A DNA stretch of 64,000 nt from positions 1-64,000 of the forward strand of contig JASCOD010000008.1 in assembly GCA_029959615.1 (NCBI GenBank). Reading direction: 5' to 3'. The translations under genes were made by a program, and so were the position numbers. The notes under the pieces are model-generated. The model saw only the letters and a list, made by a program, of their open reading frames with translations, had not been told where the DNA came from and made no database searches. This document shows, in pieces, positions 43,567 through 52,605 of the stretch. How positions within the stretch are numbered: position 1 is the first letter of the stretch; every line of letters begins with the position of its first letter. The DNA is from Flavobacteriaceae bacterium PS02338 (GTDB taxonomy: Bacteria > Bacteroidota > Bacteroidia > Sphingobacteriales > Sphingobacteriaceae).

Positions 43567-46389
43567 ATGAAAACACTTTTTACTTCAGTACTTTTATTCT
43601 TAACTGTAGTAGTTGCCCATGCACAACAAGGCAGTGGCCTAATTACAGGTAAGGTAATAGAGAAAATAACGAAAGCCTCTTTGCCGGGCGCTACCGTTAG
43701 GTTAAATGCCGGTAGTCGTTATACCATCTCAGACCAAACGGGAGATTACGAATTTTTGAAAGTGCCAGAAGGTACTTACGAAGTAGAGGTAATTTACATG
43801 GGTTACCAAACACAAAAACAAACGGTTACGGTAACCAAAGGAGGCAATACGGTGCTTAACTTCTCTTTAGAAGATGGTGCAGTTTCCATGAACCAGGTAG
43901 TGGTAATGGGCGATAGGTTAAGAGGTCAGGCACGTGCTTTGAACCAACAAAAGAACAAATCGAACATTTCTAACATCATTTCATCAGACCAAGTAGGTCG
44001 TTTTCCAGATGCAAACATTGGTGAGGCTCTACGTCGTGTACCAGGGATAACCATGCAGAACGATCAAGGTGAGGCCCGTAACATCATCATCAGAGGCTTG
44101 GCGCCGGAGTTAAATTCGGTAACCTTAAACGGCGACCGTATCCCATCTGCCGAAGGTGATAACAGAAATGTACAAATGGATCTAATTCCTTCTGATATGA
44201 TTTCGAGCATCGAGGTAAACAAAACCTTAACTTCTGATATGGATGCTGATGCTATTGGGGGGTCGGTAAATTTGATTACCCGTGCTTCTCCAAATGGCGA
44301 GCGTATCTCTGCAACTTTATCTTCGGGTTACAATCCAATCCGCGATAAAGCACTTTATACTGGTGGTTTTGTATATGGAAATCGCTTTGCCAAAAGTGCC
44401 ATTGGTATGGTGTTAAGCGGTTCTTATAACAATCAAAATTATGGTTCTGATAACGTAGAAGCTGAATGGAAAAAAGACAATTTCGGAAATGCTTTTGTAG
44501 GGTCGACAGATATTCGTAGATATGATGTACAAAGAGTGAGAAGAAGTGTGGCTGCAGCATTAGACTTTAAACTAGGTAAAAACCATACCATTTTTGCTAA
44601 TGCGATGTACAACTGGCGTGACGATAGAGAAAACAGATACCGTATGCGTTACGACAATATTGCACCAATATATAACGGAAGCAACCAGATTACTGGTTAT
44701 ACAGGCCGTTTTGGTTTGCAAACTAAAGGCGGTACCGATAACGACAGAAACAAAATGACACGCTTAGAAGATCAGCGTGTGCAGAACTATTCGTTACGTG
44801 GTGAGCACTTGATTACTTCTGGTTTAGATATGGACTGGGCAGTAAGCTATTCTAAAGCTAGAGAATATCGCCCGAATGAGCGTTATATACTGTTCAGACA
44901 AAATAGCAGAACAGCGAACTTCACTGGAACAAGCGAATTCCCAGTTTTTACACCAACTAATTTAAATGCTAGTGCAGTAGGTTTAAATACCATCTCAGAA
45001 AACAACGATTTAACAGAGGAAAGTGAATTGGGTGCGAAATTGAATTTTAGAGTACCGCTTTCTGTGATAAAAGGACAAAAAGGCCGTTTACGCTTTGGTG
45101 GTAGATTGAGGATTAAAGATAAGGACAGGAATAACAAGTTTACAGAATACGAACCCATTGATGGCGATTTAATTCCAAACTTGGGCTCAATTCCTAATAC
45201 TCATTTCGATGGTAAAAACTTCCAAGCAGGAGAGCAATATGTGCCGGGCTTGTTTGCAAGTAGAGCCTATTTATCTAGCTTAAATTTAACCAATGCTTCA
45301 ATTTTCGAGGCAACAGATGCAGCATCAGAATATTTGGCATTAAACTACAACGCTAAAGAAAATATTTATGCAGGTTACTTGCGTTGGGATCAAGATATCA
45401 ACGAGAAATTATCGGTAATTGCTGGTTTACGTTTAGAGCATACCAGAATTAACTATACAGGTAACATTATTGAAGATGAGGAAGATTTAGCTGGTTTACG
45501 TAATGTAAAAAACAACTATACCGATTTATTGCCAAGTATAGCTGTAAAATATCAAGCTAATGATGACTTGATTTTACGTGGCGCATTTACTACGGCTTTA
45601 GCTAGACCAAACTATTATGCACTTACGCCATTTGTAGGCACCATTCCGGGTGATGAAGAAATTGTTGCTGGTAACCCGAACTTAGATGCTACTTATGCCT
45701 ACAATTTCGATTTAATGGCAGAGCAGTATTTCAAATCGGTAGGTTTAATTTCTGGAGGTGTTTTCTACAAACGTTTAAAGAATTTCATTTATAACTATGC
45801 CGATTTTTCTTACACAACAGCAAAATTTGCTAATGATTTCCCTGATTTAGCCAATCCAATCCCAGCTGGCGAGCAATGGGCATTTCAACAAAGCAGAAAT
45901 GGCGAGAGTGTAAATGTTTATGGTTTTGAAGTAGCTGTACAAAGACAGTTAGACTTTTTACCAGGTAAGTTTTTGAGAGGTTTTGGTGTATATGCCAACT
46001 ATACTTTTACTAAATCGAAAGCAAAAGGTATTGCCAGCGAAGATGGAGATTTTAGAGAGAACATTACTTTGCCAGGAACTGCGCCACACATGTTAAACGC
46101 ATCTTTATCTTGGGAAAACAGTCGTTTTTCGGCAAGGTTATCTGCAAACTATACAGCGGCTTATCTTGATGAGTTAAGAAGTGATGCTTTTAACGATGCT
46201 TTTTACGACAAACAATTCTTCTTAGATGCAAATGCTTCTATTAAGGTGTCTAAAGTAGCTAGGTTTTTTGCTGAAGCAACCAATTTAACCAATCAACCTT
46301 TGAGATATTATCAAGGTGTAAAAAACCAAACTATGCAAATGGAATACTATCGTCCTAGATATAACTTAGGTGTGAAGTTTGATTTTTAA
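43567..46389 (+). CDS. TonB-dependent receptor of the phytate locus
   Basis: A 940-residue receptor with a signal peptide (SVLLFLTVVVAHAQQ), a carboxypeptidase-regulatory-like domain (ITGKVIEKITKASLPGATVR), a plug (GRFPDANIGEALRRVPGITM; IGGSVNLITRASP) and a barrel ending YNLGVKFDF. It lacks an STN domain and has no FecR or sigma partner, so it is of the plain transport type. The phytase two genes downstream suggests that it imports phytate or its inositol-phosphate products. That substrate is inferred. Confidence 0.92.
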   Translation: MKTLFTSVLLFLTVVVAHAQQGSGLITGKVIEKITKASLPGATVRLNAGSRYTISDQTGDYEFLKVPEGTYEVEVIYMGYQTQKQTVTVTKGGNTVLNFSLEDGAVSMNQVVVMGDRLRGQARALNQQKNKSNISNIISSDQVGRFPDANIGEALRRVPGITMQNDQGEARNIIIRGLAPELNSVTLNGDRIPSAEGDNRNVQMDLIPSDMISSIEVNKTLTSDMDADAIGGSVNLITRASPNGERISATLSSGYNPIRDKALYTGGFVYGNRFAKSAIGMVLSGSYNNQNYGSDNVEAEWKKDNFGNAFVGSTDIRRYDVQRVRRSVAAALDFKLGKNHTIFANAMYNWRDDRENRYRMRYDNIAPIYNGSNQITGYTGRFGLQTKGGTDNDRNKMTRLEDQRVQNYSLRGEHLITSGLDMDWAVSYSKAREYRPNERYILFRQNSRTANFTGTSEFPVFTPTNLNASAVGLNTISENNDLTEESELGAKLNFRVPLSVIKGQKGRLRFGGRLRIKDKDRNNKFTEYEPIDGDLIPNLGSIPNTHFDGKNFQAGEQYVPGLFASRAYLSSLNLTNASIFEATDAASEYLALNYNAKENIYAGYLRWDQDINEKLSVIAGLRLEHTRINYTGNIIEDEEDLAGLRNVKNNYTDLLPSIAVKYQANDDLILRGAFTTALARPNYYALTPFVGTIPGDEEIVAGNPNLDATYAYNFDLMAEQYFKSVGLISGGVFYKRLKNFIYNYADFSYTTAKFANDFPDLANPIPAGEQWAFQQSRNGESVNVYGFEVAVQRQLDFLPGKFLRGFGVYANYTFTKSKAKGIASEDGDFRENITLPGTAPHMLNASLSWENSRFSARLSANYTAAYLDELRSDAFNDAFYDKQFFLDANASIKVSKVARFFAEATNLTNQPLRYYQGVKNQTMQMEYYRPRYNLGVKFDF

Positions 46390-46401
46390 GGATTGAATTA
46401 C

Positions 46402-46500
46402 CCTTTCTGCCCGTTGGGCATCTCCCCTTGATAGGGGGAGAATAGAAAGTTTGTTAATTCTCTCCCTCTGGGAGAGATGGCGTAGCCAGAGAGGGTAAAA
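46402..46500. repeat. Hairpin cluster between receptor and regulator genes
   Basis: Contains tctccctctgggagaga (46461-46477) and ctccccttgatagggggag (46422-46440), both short stems. It could attenuate transcription after the receptor gene. Confidence 0.65.
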
Positions 46501-46513
46501 TAAATATAGCAGT

Positions 46514-48148
46514 ATGATAAAACAGATTTTATGGTTCCTATCAATGGTATTTTGTGCAGCAGGGCAGCTTGTTGCACAAAATCCAACTGCTATACATGAA
46601 GTTAACGAGCACATTGAACGAACTTCGCCACAAACTTCAGACGCCTTGTTTATCAGACAGAATGAAATCTATAAACAAGCAAAAGCCGACGCCGATCTAG
46701 TGCAACAGGCCAGAGCCTTGCAGCGCATGGGGCAAATCTGTTATCAAATGGGTTTGTTTACACAATCGCTCAACTATCACATCAAAGCCGATGAGATTTA
46801 CCGGTCGGATAAGAACGAGAAACAGGCTGCAGATAACCTGAACGATTTGGCCTTACTTTTCCTCATTACCAAACAGGAAAAAGACGCCAAGCAATCCTAC
46901 TTCAAAGCCTTAACTACTTTTCAGCGATTAAGAGACAGTAGTGGCATAGCTCGCACTTATGCCAACATTGGGCACTATTACGAGAAGACGTTAAATTACG
47001 ACAGTGCCTATTTCTATCAGCAAAAAGCCATGCAAGTATTTGATAGCATTGGCGATGCAGAAGGAGCAGCATTGGTACACGAAAATTTAGGAAGCATTTA
47101 TGAAGACAAATCTCAATTTGATAAAGCTTATTTTCATTTTTCTAAAGCGTTAGCATGGTTTGTGCAAGGCAGCAACACCGAAATGCTGATTGATGCCTAT
47201 AATAATGTGGGCGACGTGTATCGCAAGCAAGGAGCCTATGTAGAAGCTTTGCGCTACACCAGGAAAGCAGAGGCCTTGGCCAAAAGTACCAAATCTTACA
47301 GCAGGTTAAGTAGTGCCTATCGGGATTTAGGAAAAACCTATAGTTTCCTTAAAAAAACCGACAGCACTTTTCATTACCTCGAACTGAGTAGGCAATACTT
47401 TCTAAAATCTTATTCTGAAGAAAGTAAAAATCAGGAAGCTTTACTAAAAGTGATTTATGGGTTGGATAGAAAGGAAATGCAGATTGCGCAAATGGCTAGA
47501 CAGGAAAAGGTAGCTTGGGCAATTTATATCGCTTCCGGAATTGCGGCTGTGGTTTTTATACTTATTGCAGCCATCATCATCCGTAATCAGCGCCATCGCA
47601 TCCTAAAGGAAAGAGCAACCAATGCAAGGGAAGAGGAAATCTTGAAAACCAAGCAGGAACTAATGGAGGTTGATCTGAACAACAAGAAGCTGCAAGAAGA
47701 GCAATTGAAAGAAAACCTGCATACCAAGGCCAAAGAAATTACGGCACATACGTTACAGACCATTCAGAAAAACCAGTTGTTGGAAGATATCAGGGAAGCG
47801 CTGATAGAAATGATTAAGAGTGATGGCAGAAGTTACAAAAAGGAACTGCGGAGTTTGTTGAATAAAATTAATCAGAACTTTCATAAAGATGCTTACTGGG
47901 ATGACTTTAGAAGAATATTCGAAGAAATTAACCAAGAGTTCTTCGATCAGTTGCAACAAATCAATCCAGGCCTTTCGGCAACAGATATCAAATTCATCTC
48001 ACTGATTAAACTCAACATGAATGCACCTGATATTGCAGCACTGTTAGGCGTTTCGACAGACAGTTTACGTGTGGCTCGTTACCGACTAAGAAAAAAACTA
48101 AAATTGGAGCAAGGTGCCAGTTTAACGGCCTTTATCCAATCTATTTAA
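46514..48148 (+). CDS. Membrane-anchored TPR protein with C-terminal helix-turn-helix
   Basis: A 544-residue protein. A signal peptide (LWFLSMVFCAAGQLVAQ) is followed by about six tetratricopeptide repeats (residues 55-310, for example YANIGHYYEKTLNYDSAYFY). A transmembrane segment (AIYIASGIAAVVFILIAAII) follows near residues 337-356, then a coiled coil rich in Lys and Glu. The last 65 residues look like a LuxR-type helix-turn-helix (MNAPDIAALLGVSTDSLRVA). TPRs would face the periplasm and the DNA-binding part the cytoplasm, so this is a one-component transmembrane regulator. It lies between the receptor and the phytase, and probably controls them. Confidence 0.85.
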   Translation: MIKQILWFLSMVFCAAGQLVAQNPTAIHEVNEHIERTSPQTSDALFIRQNEIYKQAKADADLVQQARALQRMGQICYQMGLFTQSLNYHIKADEIYRSDKNEKQAADNLNDLALLFLITKQEKDAKQSYFKALTTFQRLRDSSGIARTYANIGHYYEKTLNYDSAYFYQQKAMQVFDSIGDAEGAALVHENLGSIYEDKSQFDKAYFHFSKALAWFVQGSNTEMLIDAYNNVGDVYRKQGAYVEALRYTRKAEALAKSTKSYSRLSSAYRDLGKTYSFLKKTDSTFHYLELSRQYFLKSYSEESKNQEALLKVIYGLDRKEMQIAQMARQEKVAWAIYIASGIAAVVFILIAAIIIRNQRHRILKERATNAREEEILKTKQELMEVDLNNKKLQEEQLKENLHTKAKEITAHTLQTIQKNQLLEDIREALIEMIKSDGRSYKKELRSLLNKINQNFHKDAYWDDFRRIFEEINQEFFDQLQQINPGLSATDIKFISLIKLNMNAPDIAALLGVSTDSLRVARYRLRKKLKLEQGASLTAFIQSI

Positions 48149-48264
48149 CAGCAAATGTTGCTTTTTTGATACCGAAAGAGATAGGTTTGTTTACGATTTG
48201 TAACGCCGTTATTTTGGTTTAATCGACTTGAAAGGCAAAATTTGTTCATCAAAACTAAATTGTA

Positions 48265-49338
48265 ATGAATAATTTGAAGACATATTTTTTTGCATTGGTA
48301 ATATTAGCCTTGGGCGCTTGTAGCGATAAGGTTAAACAATCAAAAAATACCAATAACCCAAACACCGTACAGGCTACGGTAATTACTGAAAAAGTAAAAC
48401 ACGATACCGATGATCCTGCAATTTGGATTAATCCTAATGATGCAAGCAAGAGCTTGATTATCGGCACAGATAAAGACAAAGATGGTGCGCTATATGCATT
48501 TGACCTATCAGGGAAAGTGGTGAAGAGGGTAGGGAATATCCAACGTCCAAACAATGTAGATATCGCCTATGGCATTACCGTAAATGGTAAAAAAGTAGAT
48601 ATTGCGGTAACTACAGAACGCGAAGCTAACAAGATCCGTATTTTCACTTTGCCAGATTTACAATCTATAGATAATGGTGGTATCGAAGTATTTGCTGGCG
48701 AAACAGAAAGAGATCCAATGGGGGTGGCTTTATATACTCGCCCATCAGACCAAGCTATTTTTGCCGTGGTGGGTAGAAAATCTGGTCCAGCAGAAGGTTA
48801 TTTGTGGCAATACCAATTGAAAGACAATGGCAGTGGTGCGATTACAGGCGAGGTGGTTCGCAAGTTTGGGAAGTACAGTGGTAAAAAGGAAATTGAAGCT
48901 ATAGCCGTAGATAATGAACTAGGTTTTATCTACTATTCTGATGAACAAGTTGGCGTACGTAAATATTTGGCAGACCCAGCAACTAAAAACGACCAAGAAT
49001 TAGCCTTGTTTGCGCAAACAGGTTTTTCGGTAGACCACGAGGGGATTGCCATCTACAAAACAGGCCCTAAAACCGGTTATTTATTAATATCCAACCAAGG
49101 TTCCCAAAGTTTCATGGTTTACCCCCGCGAAGGGAGTAAGGGCAGTGCGCACCAATATGATCTAATTACTGAATTTCCGGTAAGCGCCATAGAGACAGAT
49201 GGAGCAGAAGCAACCAGCGTTAACTTAGGCCCCAATTACCCAGAGGGGATTTTTGTAGCAATGAGCACGGATAGAACTTTCCATATTTACGATTGGAGAG
49301 TAATTGCCGCAAAGATTAAAGCAGCAGCAAATAAGTAA
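48265..49338 (+). CDS. Beta-propeller 3-phytase lipoprotein
   Basis: A 357-residue enzyme with a lipoprotein signal (FFALVILALGACSDKVKQ, Cys19). The signature HDTDDPAIWINPND (about 51-64) and the GTDKDKDGALYAFDLSGK segment are typical of the six-bladed calcium-dependent beta-propeller phytases, which split phosphate from phytate. DHEGIAIYKT and DGAEATSV are later conserved blades. The lipid anchor places it on the cell surface or in the outer-membrane leaflet. It forms a nutrient-phosphate unit with the receptor and regulator upstream. Confidence 0.94.
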   Translation: MNNLKTYFFALVILALGACSDKVKQSKNTNNPNTVQATVITEKVKHDTDDPAIWINPNDASKSLIIGTDKDKDGALYAFDLSGKVVKRVGNIQRPNNVDIAYGITVNGKKVDIAVTTEREANKIRIFTLPDLQSIDNGGIEVFAGETERDPMGVALYTRPSDQAIFAVVGRKSGPAEGYLWQYQLKDNGSGAITGEVVRKFGKYSGKKEIEAIAVDNELGFIYYSDEQVGVRKYLADPATKNDQELALFAQTGFSVDHEGIAIYKTGPKTGYLLISNQGSQSFMVYPREGSKGSAHQYDLITEFPVSAIETDGAEATSVNLGPNYPEGIFVAMSTDRTFHIYDWRVIAAKIKAAANK

Positions 49339-49392
49339 ACATTGTTGTAAGAACAAAAAATCTAAATAAGAGAAGGTAAAGCGGTCCCTTTC

Positions 49393-49425
49393 AGACTTAC
49401 GAAGTTTCTGAAACTTCGTAAGTCT
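49393..49425. terminator. Strong hairpin after the phytase gene
   Basis: agacttacgaagttt-ctg-aaacttcgtaagtct is a perfect 15-bp stem, 55 bases past the phytase stop codon. No T-run follows, so it may be a stabilising hairpin or a REP element as well as a terminator. Confidence 0.6.
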
Positions 49426-49573
49426 TCTATAAGAATAAATCATTGACCCAGTTGGGATACAATTTTATCTTCAAACTGAACGTAATTTGCTAGAATTTGA
49501 TTATTTTTAAATTAACAGCAATCCACAAGCCTATTCTGGCAACAAGACTATCTAAAGCACTATTTTTTCTTAA

Positions 49574-49617
49574 CCTTATAGCGACGTTATAGTGACCTTA
49601 TAGCGACCTTATAGCGA
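49574..49617 (+). repeat. 11-bp tandem repeat, four units
   Basis: cttatagcgac is repeated four times with single changes (second unit gttatagtgac). It lies in the 800-base gap 49339-50134, which otherwise holds the phytase hairpin, the string gacccagatgcgatgcagat near 49758 and no gene. It is 518 bases upstream of the sigma gene. Confidence 0.85.
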
Positions 49618-50134
49618 CTTTGCTATAGGTCAGCTTCGTGAATAGTCCGTGACTAGTTCGGGAATGGTTAGGAAATGATTGGGATAAGCTTGCAGAAGCG
49701 ATTAACTTGGCTTCCCCAAAATCGACATTTTACCGAACAAAAGTCGAAGCAGAGACGACCCAGATGCGATGCAGATACGAAGTAAGTATGAACAGCATAC
49801 CTTGTTGACACCTAGCTTTACCGAATAAAAAAGGCTTGTACTTTTTCTCTACCACAGTAAGCTATTATACTGAACCCTACGGTTTGCATCTTTCGAGCAT
49901 TTATAGTGTGATTAGCAACCATTACAAGCCCGCAATCATGAATAAGTTGCGAGAGTGATTGACCATGATGCCTAACCAATGGCAAAAATGTAATGCATGG
50001 CTTTGATTCTTAATAATACGTTAAAAAGTGTTAAAAAAAACACTACCTTAGTGGAAGTAAAGTGAACTGGTCTGCATTAGTTTAGACTGGCTTGCTACTA
50101 AGCTCCGCTCTCTCTCTGTATTTAATATTTCAAG

Positions 50135-50710
50135 ATGCGCAACGTGAGGGATTATGATAGGCTTTCCGATCAAAAACTTGCCGAATTATTATCGGATGCG
50201 GACCGTAGTGCCTTTGCTCAGATCTTTAAACGTTATAATAGGTTGTTGTTTGTGCATGCTTATAAGAAGTTGCAACAACAGGAGGTAGCCGAAGATATGG
50301 TACAAGAGGTTTTTTCTGTACTTTGGCAAAAACGCGAACATATTAATGTTGCTACTAATTTATCTGGTTACTTATATACTGCTGTTAAAAATAGGGTATT
50401 AGATATTATTGCTCGTCAAAAAACAGAGGCCCGTTATGTAGATTCTCTTAAAAGCTTTATTGATAATTCTGTAGCGCTCACCGATCATCTGGTAAGAGAA
50501 AAACAAATGAAGGAAATTATTGAACGAGAGATCAGTAAACTTCCGCCAAAGATGAGGCTTGTTTTTGAGATGAGTAGAAATCAACACCTTAGTCATAAGG
50601 AAATTGCGACACACTTAAGCTTAAGCGAACAAACTGTTACCGATCAAATCAAAAAAGCATTGAAAATTTTAAGAACTAGAATGGGAATGTGCTTTTTTTT
50701 GATGATATAA
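50135..50710 (+). CDS. ECF RNA polymerase sigma factor
   Basis: A 191-residue FecI-like sigma factor. Region 2 contains QQQEVAEDMVQEVFSVLWQK and region 4 contains NQHLSHKEIATHLSLSEQTV followed by TDQIKKALKIL. It ends in the hydrophobic MGMCFFLMI typical of this group. It likely drives the SusCD operon that starts with the FecR gene 1.9 kb downstream. Normally sigma and FecR genes are adjacent; here 1.9 kb of relics and inserted genes separates them. Confidence 0.92.
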   Translation: MRNVRDYDRLSDQKLAELLSDADRSAFAQIFKRYNRLLFVHAYKKLQQQEVAEDMVQEVFSVLWQKREHINVATNLSGYLYTAVKNRVLDIIARQKTEARYVDSLKSFIDNSVALTDHLVREKQMKEIIEREISKLPPKMRLVFEMSRNQHLSHKEIATHLSLSEQTVTDQIKKALKILRTRMGMCFFLMI

Positions 50711-50713
50711 ACG

Positions 50714-50849
50714 ATTAGGAATTGACCCTGCTACAAGTAGATTTACGTAGATAGAAACGGCAATACTACTTACAATTGGAATGCCAATGATATGGTAGTG
50801 GGTCGCCAATGCTAATCCTGATCTTTAGGGAGCTTTTTTCGCTTTTCTG
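50714..50849 (+). pseudogene. Relic of a SusC gene fragment
   Basis: Starting three bases after the sigma stop codon, this stretch closely matches 56855-56990 inside the SusC gene: for example atagaaacggcaatactact (50751-50770) is identical to a part of the SusC gene. Small indels and stop codons destroy the frame. It is a decayed internal piece (about 45 codons) of a SusC-like gene. Confidence 0.85.
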
Positions 50850-50881
50850 AAGAAAAAAAAGGTATTGGTTTGAGCGGCAAC

Positions 50882-50955
50882 ACTCCCTTGTGATGTGTTC
50901 GCTGTGCGTATAAGTAGCATGGTAAGGCGTTAGTGAGCAGCAATCACAAGGGAGT
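50882..50955. repeat. Inverted repeat
   Basis: actcccttgtgat at 50882 and atcacaagggagt at 50943 are perfectly complementary over 13 bases with a 48-base loop. It stands beyond the SusC relic and before the end of the convergent small gene. Confidence 0.8.
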
Positions 50956-50979
50956 AATCGGTATTTCTACAAATTATTG

Positions 50980-51354
50980 TCATTCATAAAGATCTCTGTC
51001 AGTCATAATTACATCCTCAACAGTTTTCGAACTTAATGTGATGTCTACCGAATGCAGGCCTATATATAAAAAACGCAGCGTTGTTACATTTGAAGGTAAA
51101 GATATTTCATAATTTCCGTCAATATCTGTCGAGGTAGCTATAGACGGTAATAATGTGGTTCCTGCATATGCTTGTATGACCACACCTGGTAAAACATAGG
51201 ATTCTATATTTGGTGGCGATGGTGACGGGAATTCGTTAGAATAAATGACCGCGCCAGTTATAGTTCTAAGTAATTTGTGTTTTGTATTAACAAAACTGGA
51301 TGACAATATTAAGATGCTGATGCCTATTATGGCTAATTTTAAATTCGCTTTCAT
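50980..51354 (-). CDS. Small exported carboxypeptidase-regulatory-like (beta-sandwich) protein
   Basis: A 124-residue protein with an N-terminal hydrophobic segment (LAIIGISILILSSSF). The mature part fits a single carboxypeptidase-D-regulatory-like domain: ITGAVIYSNEFP, then LPGVVIQAYA, then TDIDGNYEISLPSNVTTLRF and YIGLHSVDITL. This is the same fold that begins SusC receptors, here standing alone. It is paralogous to the gene at 51440 and on the opposite strand to the locus around it. Function unknown. Confidence 0.75.
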   Translation of the reverse strand: MKANLKLAIIGISILILSSSFVNTKHKLLRTITGAVIYSNEFPSPSPPNIESYVLPGVVIQAYAGTTLLPSIATSTDIDGNYEISLPSNVTTLRFLYIGLHSVDITLSSKTVEDVIMTDRDLYE

Positions 51355-51439
51355 GATGGTTTTGCTTGAATTCTTAGTAATGAGTTATAAGGATATGAAT
51401 TTAATATCGAAGAAATTTTGATGATTATTTAGTAATAAA

Positions 51440-51898
51440 TCAAGGATGCACTTCTTCTATTAAGGTCACATTGGTAGTGTAAGTAGGCCAATCGTGAGTA
51501 ATTGGTATTTCTACAGTTTGAAGTCCAATATAAGAATATCGCAATTTTTTTGTTTTTTTAGGTATATATATAGTGTATTTACCCTCATAATTTGTGGTTG
51601 TATATGTTAGTGGAAAGTCAACTTCGTCAAATGCTACTATATTAACCCCCGGAAGCGGCAAGTGATTGTAGGGGTTAGTTTCTAGGGAAGGATAAGCAGC
51701 ATTCTCAATTTTTAATAATACCGTACCTTTAACTCGAGTTTGGCCTATTGAGTCTCGAGCAGCTACATTTGTTGCATACGCTGGTTTAATATTTAATTCG
51801 GTAAGTATTTCTTTTTTATTATTTAGAAAACTTGATAATAAGATGCTTCCGCCAACGCTTAATAAAGCTATAGCAATTTTTTGTTTGATTTTTATCAT
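51440..51898 (-). CDS. Small exported carboxypeptidase-regulatory-like (beta-sandwich) protein
   Basis: A 152-residue protein with an N-terminal hydrophobic stretch (IAIALLSVGGSILLSSFL). The domain pattern is VKGTVLLKIENAA, LPLPGVNIVAFDEV, TNYEGKYTIYIPKKTKKLRY and YIGLQTVEIPI, closely parallel to the neighbour at 50980. The two genes are probably a tandem duplication and share a transcript, this one first. Stand-alone copies of this domain are unusual. They could decorate or signal at the cell surface; nothing in the sequence shows which. Confidence 0.75.
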   Translation of the reverse strand: MIKIKQKIAIALLSVGGSILLSSFLNNKKEILTELNIKPAYATNVAARDSIGQTRVKGTVLLKIENAAYPSLETNPYNHLPLPGVNIVAFDEVDFPLTYTTTNYEGKYTIYIPKKTKKLRYSYIGLQTVEIPITHDWPTYTTNVTLIEEVHP

Positions 51899-51979
51899 AA
51901 TGGAAAAGGTTAATTTTTAAGTCTAAGTTGCTAAAAATAAATGTTATATCCTATTTCTTTTTAAAAAGAAAATCGGCTA

Positions 51980-52110
51980 TTTAGTGGGAAGTCACAAAGA
52001 GATTGCTTCCGATTAAATTTAAGTGAGCAGACTGTTACCGATCAAATTAAAAAAGCGTTGAAGATTTTAAGAATTAGAATGTGGATGTGCTTTTTTTGGT
52101 GGTATAATTG
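51980..52110 (+). pseudogene. Relic of a second ECF sigma gene (3' end)
   Basis: The bases tgagcagactgttaccgatc (52024-52043) and following closely match the end of the sigma gene at about 50625-50705. Reading with one base restored gives SHKEIA, then SEQTVTDQIKKALKILRIRM and CFFWW. A frame break lies near 52013 and nothing upstream is conserved. It is a decayed copy of the region-4 end of a sigma factor, standing about 500 bases before the FecR gene. Confidence 0.85.
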
Positions 52111-52269
52111 ATGATTTTCCTGTAAATAACAGTATTTTAAATAAAAAGCCACGGCTCCGATAAATCGGTACAAGTTGCGCCTGATGCTATTGAAGTCAGT
52201 TGAGGGGCAGATTACAGCTATCCGTGTTAGCCATGGTTTACACCGATATCATTGGTGGCCGATTTTAGC

Positions 52270-52460
52270 AAAACGGCAGGTTTCCAATAGATCCTTCGCT
52301 GCGCTCTGGATGACAAGACGCCTATGGACAGCCTTCACGTTTTTAGCACGTTGTCATCCCGACTTCGGAGGGATCTATTATAAAGAAGCCTTCAATAACA
52401 TAGTCAGATCCTTCGCTACCGATGTATCGGTACAGGCTACGCTCTGGATGACAAGACGCT
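52270..52460. repeat. REP-like repeats in the sigma/FecR gap
   Basis: ctggatgacaagacgc occurs twice (about 52298 and 52442), each preceded by tccttcgctgcg or a similar motif, and gtcatcccgacttcggaggg (52351-52370) is roughly complementary. This fills most of the gap 51899-52605 together with the sigma relic. No other gene is visible. Confidence 0.7.
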
Positions 52461-52605
52461 CACTATAGGTGTAAACATCATATCGGTGCTTTATGGCCTA
52501 GAAATTTAGGCTGTTTCCAAATTGTTTTAAAAAAATAAAAATTTTTATCCCCCCTGTGTCTTACTTATTCGTCTTGTTGTTCGTAAAGACTTTATAGGTA
52601 TATTA

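Noticed and set aside
52175..52468. 97-codon frame between the sigma relic and FecR
   Set aside because: It runs through two copies of a REP-like repeat, and the repeated words (AALWMTRR, ATLWMTRR) come from that repeat.
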